Shown here piece after piece: positions 32,801-44,883 of a stretch of 64,000 nt of DNA. The notes under the pieces were generated by a model. That model made no database searches. It was not told the origin of the DNA and worked only from the letters and a program-made list of their open reading frames with translations. Both the position numbers and the translations under genes were made by a program. The stretch lies in the NCBI GenBank assembly GCA_023374025.1, contig SIJG01000154.1, positions 78,400 to 142,399 on the forward strand. The letters are read 5' to 3'. How positions within the stretch are numbered: the first letter of the stretch is position 1; every line of letters starts with the position of its first letter. The stretch comes from Heterodera schachtii (Eukaryota > Nematoda > Chromadorea > Rhabditida > Heteroderidae).

Positions 32801-35137
32801 GTATTTATATAATTTTCATTTTACAACAATTTGTATTTTACATTTATTTTCGTCCAATATATTAATCAATAAACTTTTAATACAGTATGATGCTCTATAT
32901 TAAATTGTCGTCCTAACTCCGAGCGACGAGATTCAATTTTTATAATTATTGTTTTAAGGATCTTTTAAAGTTTATGTATTCAACTTAATTATTCAAATTA
33001 TTCTTTGTATATTTTTGGCAGTTTAATTTACTACAGCTATTTTATTCTTTTGACATTCATTTTTTTCTTATTACTCATTATTCATTAATTTAAACAGCAA
33101 TTTAATATTTTTTATATTTAGATTCAAACAAAAATTTCAAATTATTTATTTTATAATTTAACAGAATTTCTTGAATAAATATTTTTTTATTTTTTACTTT
33201 ATGAAATTTCTATATTTTTATAAGTTTATTAATCTTTTCTTTAATAAAAACGAGGGTTATATGTCTGATTTTTTCTCAATAAAAATCTTTTATTTTATAA
33301 AATTTTTGATTTTATTAAATTTTTAAAGATTGAAATTTTATAATAAAATTTTTTTAATATTTAATATTTTTAGTTGTGATTTATTTATTATTTTTAAAAA
33401 AGTTTGTCTTTGGCAAAACTCTTAAATTAAATTGATGATTCTTGAAATTATTCCATGATCTCTCTCGTATCCTACCCATTTCACCGCATAATGGCTGTAA
33501 GTGAATTAGTACAATTGGCAGTGATCGTCGGTCGTATTAAAATTTTACATATATGTGCCTTTCGTCAAGATGGTTAAAAAAATTATATTAGCTAATAAAA
33601 TGTATTTGGATTATATACATTTTATTAAATATTTATCAGCTTAACCAAAATTATTATTAAAATATTTTTATCTCTTTATTATATTTATTCAAGCCATTCA
33701 AATATTTAATTTATGTTTTTATTTCTTCCATTTCACCATAAAGCTCATCCTTGAACTGACTAATAATCCACGGGGTCTAAGTACATTTTTATTATTTTAA
33801 ATTAATTTAATGAGCGGCCGTTCATAGGAGTCAGATTTTAAAGGCAGATTAATATTATTATTTTTATATGTTCCACAGCTTTTCCAATTGAAACTCATCT
33901 ACCTTTCATTTTCGTTACATACGAAATTTTTTTGCTTTGCCTTTTATATTCAATTCGTAAAATGTGTGCCTTATGTTCCATATGACGAAAAATTTCGAAA
34001 TTTTTGGGAAAAATCGCCAAAAATAGCTTGAAATTTAAAAAAATGTAGGAAAAGGTGCTAAAAAGATTTCGAAATTTTTGTAAAAAAAAATGATTTACTT
34101 TACATATTTTTGGCAGCCTACATTTAAATTAACAATGCTTTATAGAATGTCACGCTTATATTTTTGCATAAAGAATTATTTGTGAATCACATAGATTATA
34201 ATATTTTTAATAATTTTTATTTTCATATTCTATTAATTTTTGTAATGTATTTTTCTAAAATTCATTATTTTAAAATTTTTATTCATTTTAACTGAAATAT
34301 TTAATTTAGTCCTATTGTTTCGGTCAAGCTTTCTTCTACATCAGTCCAGTTATTTTTTATTATTTTCGGTTCGATTCAAAAGTAATTTAATTATGACGAA
34401 TAGAATTAAAAATTATTTTTTTAAATTCTTTTTTGAAAAAAAAGAATAAATTTAATTAAAGAGTTTTTTTGTTTTTTCAATTTTCTTTTCATTTTTTAAT
34501 TTTCAATTTTCTTTTCATTTTTTAAGTTACATAGAATGTAGGTAGTTTTCCTGATTTTGTTTAAGTGATAAGGTGCTCCGAAAAGGTATAAAGAAGGGCG
34601 CGATTGAAGGCATTTTTTGCTTCCACAGTAAGGGATTAATGTCATTATTAGTAGGTATAAGATAAAACTTTTTGTGAAATGTATTTTTTATGGGGGATGA
34701 ATTATTTTAAGAAATATGGTATTTGGCTTTGAATCAAAATCTGTATCAATTTTGTTAGGTAAAATTTACGCTTTTTATTAATGTATGAAAAATAAATATT
34801 TTATTTGAATTGGAATTGTGATAAATATATAACCATATGAACAATTAAAATTTTGTTAATTTTAATCATGAAAAGCGAGTAAGTATATGAAAAATCTTAT
34901 TGTATGCAGAGAATATCTACTAATTTAGTTTCTTTAATTAAGAAAAAATATTATTTACTTAAGAAATTTTAATTATTCTTGGACAAATATCTTTCATATA
35001 GTCCAGGGCCAAAACTGGACGAAATATATATAAATTGACGTCTCTCAGTCTGTAATTGAATAATACGAAAAAAATTGTTGACAACCAATCCCTCAAGAGT
35101 TACAAACCCGGGACTGAAATGGCGAAATGCCTTTGGG
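32801..35137. other. AT-rich gene-free stretch
   Basis: No gene or RNA was recognised. It holds a repeated AATTTCGAAATTTTT phrase around 33990-34080, a GC-richer patch at 33450-33540 and another around 33745-33850 (CCACGGGGTC, GAGCGGCCG). None has a convincing frame. Confidence 0.4.
34475..34525 (+). repeat. 26-bp tandem repeat, two copies
   Basis: TTTCAATTTTCTTTTCATTT plus TTTAAT is repeated twice head to tail. Confidence 0.85.
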
Positions 35138-35861
35138 ACTGAACCGTCCACTGACTGAAACGCATGGAATTGTGACAAAACTAATATCAATCGATTCCTC
35201 TAGGCTTCTAAATTATAAATCCGAAATAATTTTGGACAAAATGAAAATAACATAAGTTATGGGTCCTCAAAAACCTCTGAAAATAGATTTGATAAAAAAT
35301 GAGATTCTCTTGACTTATACGGTGTTTTTTCTCGTGAATGAATTCAAACAAATATGGTACTAATCGATAGTTCTCGATGAGACAGATCAATCTGGGTGGG
35401 GGAAGTTGATCCGACAAATATAAACCGCTTTTTGAACCGGTTCAAAACTCGAAAAATTGAGAGAATTGGCGCTATAATTTTTTATACAATCAATCCTGAC
35501 AAATTTGGTATCATTCGAAAGCTCATGACGTGCTTAGTCTAAAATTAAGGGAATGAAGTCGAGCCGATGCCATCAGAGCAATTGGACAACTGAGTCCCAG
35601 TGAAAAGTGACAGTTCAGTACTACCAAAGAAATAAATGATGAAAATAATTTGACAAGCTAATTTTCGCAAAAGGGAGCATGCGAAGACAGAGCAAAGACT
35701 GTTTTTATAGTGTCATTTTTCTAGGTTTTGGTGACCCATAAATTCTGTTATTTCCATTTTTGTCCAAAAATTCTTTCGGATTCGTAATTTAGAAGCCTTT
35801 GAGGAATCGATTGATATCATTTGTCGCAATTCCATGCGTATTGATTAGTGGACGGTTCAGT
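35138..35861. mobile_element. Inverted-repeat (MITE-like) element, ~140-bp arms
   Basis: ACTGAACCGTCCAC at 35138 is mirrored by GTGGACGGTTCAGT ending at 35861. Pairing continues through ATTCCTC...GGCTTCTAAATTA and TTTGGACAAAA to about 35278 on the left and 35722 on the right, at perhaps 85 percent. The loop (35279-35721) is less AT-rich than average. The frames at 34969-35190 and 35208-35417 lie on the left arm and are not supported as genes. Target duplication not found. Confidence 0.65.
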
Positions 35862-37829
35862 AATTATCAGAAATGAACTGAGAAGTTAATAAATTGTTTT
35901 AACTTATTTCCTTTTTCTTGTTTGACACTACTTACAAAAATTGATTTTAATTTTTTTCATTTTTAATAAAAACCAAATGAAACAGAAATCAAACTTTTAA
36001 TTTTTTTGAATTTAATGTTATTTACATGTTATCTTTTACAAATTCGTATACTTAAATTTATATGTTATTAATTGGGTTATTTTGGTTAATTTATTAGTTT
36101 TTTTTGGCTTTTGTCTTTCTTTACGACTTTACTTTGCTTTTTGATTTATTTTTATTCTTTTATTTTATCAAGAAGTGTTTTTTAAAATTATCCAACTTTT
36201 GAGGTGTATAATTTTTATAAATAATATTTTCTTTTAGCAATTGCATTTTTTATTTGTTTATTTTTAAGTATATTTTTTATTATTTAATAAATGCTTTTCA
36301 TTTCAAACCATAAGATTTATTTAAATAATTTTCTTCAATTTACCATTATGTCTTTTGGTCGGAAAAAATATCTTTTAATGAAAATAAATCGGTTCATGCG
36401 ATTCGGTCGCCGGTACAAGGGTGGAGGAATTTTTGGACCGATTATATTTATCTTTTTTGTCGCATCTAAACTTTAACCATGAACAAATTTATTTATTTTT
36501 ACTATGTTTTCTTTTTTTTTAAAATTTTAATCTTCGTATTTTTTTTATTAAAACAAAACAAATTAATGATTCGTTTAATTTTAATTTTAGTTTTTTTTAA
36601 ATTTAATAAATTGCTCCTTTGTAAAGAGTTTCATTTAGTTTTGTTAATTTTATATTTTGCAATGAATTTTCTTTTTATTATATTTGTTTTTTCATTATAT
36701 GTCTAATGATTTTGAAAATAAAATAAATTTTGTTATTTTTTTCAAACAATAATTTATAATATTTTAGTGATGATTTGATTTCCGAAGTTGCACAGATAGG
36801 GGTTGGAATTGTCGCTTATATGGTTATTTTTGAAATTCAGATTTATTTATAACTGAAGGTATTTGTTTAATTTTCTTAATTAGTTTTTAAACAGAAAAGC
36901 ATATTTAATAATTTTTTAAAAATTTCAAATTTTTTGTTAAATGCAATAATTACAACTTATATGTATATAATTTTATTAGATTAACTTTTTGATGGTTTCA
37001 ACAACTCGTTTAGGTCATAAAAAATGCAAATAAAAAAGATTTTAGATTAACATTTTTCTAATAATTTATTACAATTATTACTAAATATTCTTGGACTAAT
37101 TTTGTATTCTTTTACGCAATTATTTTCATGTCCATTTGTAAAACATTTACCGCAATTCGGCTATAAATGATATTAATTTCATTTCACTTTATTTTTATAA
37201 AACTTTAATTTATTATTATTATTATAAGTAGATGAGTATATATTGTATGTTATTTGCGAAATTAATTTAAATAAAAACCTAACAATAAATTATAAAATAT
37301 CTGTCATTTATCATTTATTTTATTTTTCAAATTTTATAAATTTAGTATTCTTTTTAAACTTACTATAAATTTTTTTTTAACTAAATAATATCAAAATTTA
37401 TTGTAATTTATTGTAATGATCGGCACAAAGCAAATGTATTTTAATCATAGTTATTACAATTAATTAAAACTCGTTCAGAATTTTTTCAATGTTTTTTTAA
37501 TGTAAATTTAAGATAAAAATTTAAAATTTAAACAGTATACGTTTTCATATTAATCTAATATATCATTATATATTCACGTACTTTTGGCCATAAATCTCTA
37601 ATTTATACAATTTTGGTTTTTTTGTTTAACTAATGTATAATTAAATAAATTAGAAATTATATTATGTTTTTAATTATTTTAAATCGTTTGCTGATTCGTC
37701 GGAAATGACAAAGCCTTTACATAATTTACCGATTCTAGCCTAAACAGGCATTATACTGTGTACGAATATTGCGACTTAAACGATGCAGTCGTGTGTCTTA
37801 ACAGACGCTTAATTTATTACATTTTTCAA
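35862..37829. other. AT-rich gene-free stretch
   Basis: Two adjacent plus-strand frames (36291-36476 and 36479-36706) are very Phe/Ile/Leu/Lys-rich, as AT-rich noise is, and show no motif. A GC-richer patch at 37695-37810 (GACAAAGCC, GATTCTAGCC, CGATGCAGTCG) has no convincing frame. Confidence 0.4.
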
Positions 37830-39591
37830 TGGCAAAATGCCGGGCCATTATTTTTTTTTAAAAATCAATTTTTTATTTTTAAAATTATTAAAAATTAACA
37901 GGGTATTTTTTTATTTTTTTGTTTTTCCAAATTATTTTTTCGGCCATTAACTTATTAAGAATATTTTTTTTTTTAAAATTTTAATTAAATTTTAATTAAA
38001 AATTTTTAAAATTTTTGTGACAATTGTGGCCTTGCCGGGCAGGAAAAATTTTAAGGAAATGAAAAAGGGTATTTAAAATTTTGTTTTCCATAAATTTAAA
38101 GTTAATTTAATTCCTTAAATTTTTGGTTTGTTTTTTTATTTTTGGTATAATTAATTTAATTTTTTAGAAATTTTGTTAATTTTATTAAAATAATTTTTTT
38201 TAATTTATTTATCCATTAAATTTATTTTTTTTTGTTTTTTAAATTTTTTAATATTTTATTTTTTCCTTTTCACCAAATTAATTTTTTATTTTCAATTTCA
38301 AATTTAAATTGTTTTTTTATTAATTTAAATAAATCATCTTTGTTCCCCAAAATACTTTTTTTTTAAAAAAATGGCCTTTAAATTTAAATTTTTTTTTTTG
38401 TCTTTTTTTAATTTTCCTGGTAATTTATTTATAGTTTTTAGTTGTTTCGTTTAAAATTTTTATTTATATTTTTAAGGAAATTTCCAATCGGTGATCTTGC
38501 AAAAAACTTTTTAATTTAACCCTAAAAAATCTAAAAAATTTAAAGCTTAAAAAATTTTTTTTTTTAAAATTTTTAACGCCAAATTTTAATTTTTAACATT
38601 TGGGAAAAGTTTGGGTTTTTCCCTACCTTACCAAATTTTCCCGGAAAAAAAATTTATTTTTTTTTAAATTAAAATTTAAATTTTGTAATATTTATAAAAC
38701 CCTAATAAAATTAACAAAGGGCCTAATCCAAAAGTAAGTTCCCCAATCATTTAAAACCACTTTATTCTGTGAATTTGATTTAAACAAAGGGAAAATTTCG
38801 GTTTTTGGGGTCCCAAAAAATTTCGGAAAAAAAATTATTTGAAAAACCCAGGCCAAAATTTGAAAAGATTCTTTTTTTCCCCCACCATTTTCCAAGGGTT
38901 GGTCCCTAAATAAAATAATTTGATTTTTCATTTTTTAATATAATTTTTAGGTGTAAAAAAAATTTTTTTATTTTTTTTTCCCTTATATAATTTTTTTTTA
39001 TTTAATGAATAAATTTTTAATATTACAGTTAAATTTTATTTTTTTTTAATATATTTATTAGGTGTAAAAAAAAAACCTTTTTTTTTTTTTTTTTCTTTTT
39101 TTTGTGTACATAAAAACGCTGCGCCAGGAATCTATATAAAAAGTGACTTTTTCTGTTTTTTTTTGTTTTTTTTTTTTGATTTTTTCAAATTTGAATTTTG
39201 GAAATACATTAAATATTTTTGAAAAGTCTCTTTTCCGAAATTTTTTTTTAATTTTTTAAAAATTAATTTATTTTAACCAATTTTTTTTTTGGATATTTTA
39301 ATTTTGTTAAAGAATTTAAATAAAAAGAATTTTTTTTAAAAAATTATTTTTTAATTTAAAATTTTTTTCCTTTTTAGAAACTTTAATTTTGATTGAATTT
39401 TTTGAATTAAAATTAAAAATGTTTTAATTTTAAATTTATTTTTAAAGGAAAGATTTAAATTTAAATAATTTTTTTTTATTTTTATTTTATTTTTAATTTT
39501 ATTGTTTGTTTTGTTCTTTAGGTTTTTTTATATGAAAAATGACATTTTTTTTTTTATTTTAAAACAAATTAATTGTTATTATTATAACAAA
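37830..39591 (+). repeat. Corrupted copy of 28240-29790 (likely consensus error)
   Basis: Landmarks of the first copy follow in order but blurred: AATTTTCCTGG for AATTATCCTGG, CCAATCGGTGATCTTGCAAA for TCAATCGGTGATGCTGCAAA, AACCCTAAAAAATCTAAA for AACCCTAAAAAATATAAA, TTTAAAACCACTTTATTCTG for TTTAAAACCACTTTTATCG. Homopolymers, mostly T and A, are inflated and mixed sequence is simplified. The final part (39285-39510) is a blurred version of the good sequence that follows at 39605-39830, so the same stretch appears twice in a row. The minus frame at 38692-38931 is an artefact of this. Confidence 0.75.
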
Positions 39592-41542
39592 TAATTTTTT
39601 TTTTGATATTTTAATTTGTAACGAATTTAAATAAAAAGAATTCTTTTCTCATACAAAAACATTATAATTTCTAATCAAAAGTTTTTTTTTTGGTCTTTAG
39701 AAATTCTGGATTATTTTGATTGAATTTTTGTAATTAAATTGAAAAATGTTTTAAGCTCATTTTGCATAATCCTTATTTTTAGGTAAAGATTTAACAAATC
39801 AATTTTTTTGGTTTGTTTTTTATCATTGAATTTCTGATTTGTCGCAACTTGCAAGCTCGTATATTTTTTATATCCATTTTGGCTTTGCAATTGCAGCATC
39901 AATCTTTCTTATTACTTTTTAATTATCTCACATGTTTTCAATTATTTTTTATGACCTATTTTACAACAATTATTTTTAGAAAATAATTTAATGCAAAAGT
40001 CATTTTAATTTAAGAATTTTTTCAATTCAACATCTTAAAATTCCAGCGATTCCATTAATGGGTTTTTCTCGAGGAGTGGGTGTTTTTCCAATTGTAACTT
40101 GGTTACGAAAAATTGTGATTATTTACAAGCTTCTCGTTTGGTTCCAGTCACGTATCAAAGATAAATAAATTTTTTTATTTTTGAGAATTAAAAATTTTTA
40201 TATGTTTATTTAGTAATGACCAAAAAGCATACTTAAAATATGTTATTTATTTATTTCTGACTCCGCAAACGATTTTCACGAATCGTCATAACACTTAAGG
40301 AATTTTTTATACCATTATATTTAATTTATTTTTTTAAATTTTCATTATTTGTTTAATTTTTGTTTCTAATTTTTGCTTTTTACATAAATTTATGTGTTTT
40401 GCATTAATTAAGAATATATTTATAAATAAACAGAATTAAAATTTAATTATTATGAATTAAAGAATTTCTTGAATTTTGTGTCACAATCAGTCGGCGGCAT
40501 AAGCGCGGGCGAGGAAAAAGGGGAGTTTTGAAAGGAATTGTGAGAAAAGGTATGCAACTTTCCATAAATCTCTTGCTTTTTTCTATAAACAAAATTGTTC
40601 AAAATAACTTTAATACTTAAATGCGTTTTGTTTGTATTTTTCAATATTTGTGTAGAAATTAAGTATTTATTTTATTATTTTGATAGATTTTGTGCCAATT
40701 ATCATAAATATTTTAAGCAATGTTATAAATTTATTTATCCATTCAGACGAAATGCTCTATTATTTTATTATTATAACAAATGTCATTAACAATTTTTTTT
40801 TAATATTTGTTTTTATTTATATATGATGAAATGTTTTGAAAGAAATAAATTTTAGTTAGCTTATTTAGTCATGACAAAAAAACAAAATTAAGTTGTTTAA
40901 TAAGTTGTTAGAAATTTATTTATAGTAAATGTTTATTTTCTATAAGCCTATCTGTATGAAAGAAGCGGTATTTATGATTGGACCAGTTATAATTATGGTT
41001 GGATTTATTTCATTTTTATAAGGAAATTAGTTTAAACTAATTTTATTTTACTTCTTTTTTTCTGGTTCAATTCATAATAGGTATATGCATTTTGATTGCC
41101 ATTTACATTCAAAAAATTATTTTTTGATAATTTCTTGTAGTAATTTATTTTCATTGATTCATTCTTTTTTTTTATGCAATATAAACCCACCACTTTTTCA
41201 GCAAAAGAACATCCACATCTCTCATCCATCACTTTTTCAGCGTTAAACCCTATTGTTTTCAATAGAAAATATTAATGCAAGGTTTGGTTTTATTAAATTT
41301 TTGACTTTACATTTTTAATTGTCTTTCTTTATGTGCAATCATTAATTTTGTTTTTTATAATAAAATAATTTAATAGTCTTTTTAATTTGTTTTTCTACGA
41401 GTCATATTTAATATATCATTAGGAAATTATGTGTATTAAATGCTGGGAATGTCACTTGCTTGTTTATAGAATGTACTTTTGTTTACATAAACTAAAATAA
41501 TTTATAGCTGCTTCTGCTTGATTTGCTTCAACGAGGGCCCAC
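39592..41542 (+). repeat. Segmental duplicate, copy 2, good-quality part
   Basis: Collinear with 29800-31835. It lacks about 200 bp (the equivalent of 30612-30808) and has ~119 bp of its own (40454-40572). It ends after ACGAGGGCCCAC, where unrelated sequence starts. Confidence 0.85.
40454..40572. other. GC-richer insert specific to copy 2
   Basis: Copy 1 reads straight from AATTATTAT to TTGCTTTTT, while copy 2 has ~119 bp in between, including GTCGGCGGCATAAGCGCGGG. On the minus strand it belongs to a 64-codon frame (40450-40644) with the segment SPFSSPALMPPTDCDTK. It looks like a fragment of some other sequence, perhaps an exon. No target duplication is clear. Confidence 0.4.
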
Positions 41543-43429
41543 TATTTTTACTTTTTTTAAATAATATTTTTCAACAAATTTTTTTTTATGGCAAGAATTT
41601 ATTAAAATATTTTAAAATTTTAATTAATTAATCACTTTACTCCGAAAATTAGGCTTTTAATAAATTTAAATTATTATTTTTTGCTATTTCTTCCATTGAT
41701 TATTGATTAGTACTTTTTTAATACAAGTTTCATAAAATACCATTTAAATTTAATAAACTTTTATGGTGTTATGTTGTTGCATGGCCGATCTCATCTGAAT
41801 ATATTTTAATATTATTTAAAATTGGGTGTTTAAATAATATAGAACATAATAAAATTCAATTAAAGCATATTTTAAATAGAAAATGATATATTTTTATTCA
41901 ATTTTTTTGATTTATTAAAACATTCATAATTTTTAATTAATCCTATTTATGTATAATTTATTTACTTTAACTTTTTACTTTTTTCTCTGATGAGTTAATA
42001 GCATTTTATATCCTGGTAAAATTAAATTTTTATATTTTTAAATTATTGTTATATTATCTAATTTATTAGATACTTAATTTAATTTATAAAGTAAAAAAAA
42101 ACATTATTTTCAAATATTTAAAAGTATATTTAAAAGTTTTATTATTATTCTTGTGTCCAATAAAACTAGCCGTCATGAATCGTCGAAATGCACCCTGATT
42201 TAATATAAAATTAGTTTGTTTTTTAATTTTTTTTTGTGTAGGGAGCCCAGCAACAAGGATAATAATTTTGTCCAATTTGTCATGCTTTATTCAATTAAAT
42301 ATTAGGTTCATTTTTGATTAATGTCATTATTGGTGTAGATTGTTTATTTTTAAATTTCTTTATTTATATCTTTCACAGTATTTTATAATAAATTATGCAA
42401 TTTGCGCTATTTTTGTATTGAAAAAAGATTTATTTTTTGGATAAACAAAACATTTGATATTTAATGATTTAATAATATTTACTTGGTATTTTAAGAATTA
42501 TTAGTAAAAAAAATGCTTTAAATCATATTTCTTTTTCTCGTAGCGATCTTCTAATTTTTCGTACTCCGTTAATATTATGTCTACATATTTTAGAAATTAT
42601 TTTTCATTTTTTTGTAATTTTGATAGAAAAATTAAATTTAATTATAATTCTTTTGCTAGTACTTTTTTTATGTTTTTGCTTTAATTGCGACAAATTAGTT
42701 TTCTCTTTCCTTTGTTGAAAATTAATTATTATCCTTTGTCTCTTAATTTTTCCAATTTAAGCCAAAATTTATATCTATTAACACATTCGTTTCTTTATTA
42801 AATAATTTTCTAAATAAATATTATTTTTATTTACTTCTTATTTATTTGTGTGATTTTAGTATTTTTCTAAATTTTAGACTAAACACTTTTATTATAAAAA
42901 TTCCGTCCCGTTTTGATTCATTATTGGAATCAAATATCCAAGGTTAACTCTTTGTTCATCTTAACTTATTGTTTTGATCATTATTTTATAATTATTTTTA
43001 TGATCAAAAGAGCCAAAGAATTATTTATTTTTATAATAAAATTTAGATTTTTTCTAATTTTTGTATATTTTTTAATTTTTCCTAAATTTCGTGCTAGTCG
43101 AGCGTTGTAGAGGTGAAGATATTGAGTGCAGTCGTTTAGTAAGCCCAACTTAATGACTGCCCTTCAAAAAACATTTGTTCGGTTTAGCCAGAGAAAATGA
43201 CAGAATTTGGTTCAAAATTTTATGTTTAAATAATAATTTATGTTTGGTTGGTTTAAATGTAAGTAAATTACGTTCCAATAATTAAATGTCAAGTAATTCT
43301 TTTAAATTTATTCAAAATAATAAAATAATAATAAGAACATGCTTTTTTATGTGCTTGTTTATTAATCGTGTCTCGTGATACCAGTCAACCATACTTCCTG
43401 CAAGATTGAATGCTTTTCCTATTTCAGTT

Positions 43430-43535
43430 TATGTTTTGTTTTTTAAAGTATTCATTTTCGATTAATTTCCATGCGCTAAATCCTTTATATTTTTAATTTT
43501 TTCATTTAATGGGCATTTTCCATAAATCAATTAAA
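43430..43535 (+). repeat. Direct repeat, copy 1 (partner 44333-44430)
   Basis: TTTATGTTTTGTTTT, ATGCGCTAAATCCTTTAT and TTTAATGGGCATTTTC occur in the same order ~900 bp downstream, with diverged spacers. Confidence 0.7.
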
Positions 43536-43953
43536 TATATCAATCATTTTATATTTTGTTATCTTTAAATAAAAATTTTATTTAATGAACCATAATCTCG
43601 TAAATATAATATATTAATAGCTTGAAATGTCAATGGTATTAATGTTTAAGACCGGTTTTAAATCATATTACTAATTCAGTAATCATAATCATCCTGATAA
43701 ACAAAATATCATCAATTTATGCGTAAATGTTAACTAAAAATAATATATTTTCTTCTGTATTATTTAATATTATAAATTTCACGTCATTTTAACTCACTCA
43801 CATTATTTTTGAATCATCTGCACGTATTCATTGAGCGTAGTTGATTTAATTTTCGGTTTTATCGTTAAAAAGTAGTGCTTTATGTACTGTACTCACTTTT
43901 TGTCCTGTTGGTATGCATGTATGTTCGTTTACTTACTGTGCTGCTTATTTCAG

Positions 43954-44049
43954 ACTGTTTTCGAACATGCACTTGCCGTTCGCGCCCAACTGGGCTCTTC
44001 CTCGGCGGCGCGTGCAGATTTTCAAAACTCTCGTTTTTTAATTTTTATT
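43954..44049 (+). other. Exon-like segment with good acceptor site
   Basis: A branch-like TTACTTAC and TGCTTATTTCAG precede 32 open codons starting TVFEHALAVRAQLGSSSAAR. The first 80 bases are far less AT-rich than anything within several kb. The same bases on the minus strand are also open and end before a consensus donor GTAAGT (43936-43931), so the strand is uncertain. No family is recognised. Confidence 0.25.
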
Positions 44050-44332
44050 TGATTTATATTTGCTTTAATGTATACAAAGAATAAAAGTAATTATTCTACA
44101 AAATAATTATTTTAATAGAGGTATTGTACTTAATTTAATTTTAGTTTTTAAGTTTTGAATCTTTTTATATATAAATTTTGTTATTTTTGATGCAATTTTA
44201 ATTTTGTTTTGTTTTTAATTATTATTAAATTTAATTCATACACTTCGTTAAATCCGTGTTTATGAATGTTAGGCTTATTAAAAAGTATTAAATTTTATAT
44301 AAATTAATAAAACATTATGTGTCGTTTCAATT

Positions 44333-44430
44333 TATGTTTTGTTTTGTTAAATAAATTATTTTAGATTGGTTTCTAATGCGCTAAATCCTTTATTTTTTTA
44401 TTTAATGGGCATTTTCTATAAATCATATTT
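44333..44430 (+). repeat. Direct repeat, copy 2 (partner 43430-43535)
   Basis: See the partner: the ATGCGCTAAATCC and AATGGGCATTTTC words are preserved. Confidence 0.7.
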
Positions 44431-44866
44431 GGACGTTTACTTTGACTCACTTTTTACATTTTACCAAAAATGACTAAATTTTTAGCTTATATTAGGCTCT
44501 ACTTTTTAACATAAGATTTTTGTCATTTAACTTTTATATTACAACATTGTTGAATTTATTAAATCGTATTTATTATTTTTAAATATTTTTATAAATAATT
44601 ACTTCACAAATTACATGTAATATTGATAAAATTTATGATCAGACAAAAAATATTTGCTTGGATTAATATTTCCTTTCAAATCATTCACTTTACATATCAA
44701 TTAAATCAACTTTTTTAACCATGATTGGTACGTCGCATAGAATCCGTGGGAAAAGAGCGGGTTTTAATTTTGCTTATTTGATTATAGGAATAAGTTTTCA
44801 TTTTTTGTTTATTTTTTGCTTTTTTGATTTCATTATTTTGGTGCTGGAAGGTTAAAATTTGGAATT

Positions 44867-44883
44867 TATTATTATTATTATTT
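44867..44883. repeat. (ATT)n microsatellite
   Basis: About five uninterrupted ATT units. Confidence 0.8.

Noticed and set aside
36291..36706. Two consecutive hydrophobic plus-strand frames resembling a membrane protein
   Set aside because: Residues are almost only F, I, L, K, N and V, as expected from AT-rich noise. No motif or conservation.
38692..38931. 79-codon minus-strand frame
   Set aside because: It sits in the corrupted copy; the clean equivalent at 29.1-29.4 kb does not have it.
41986..42000. CTCTGATGAGTTAATAG, containing a hammerhead-like CTGATGAG
   Set aside because: No stem II partner or GAAA motif lies downstream at a workable distance.
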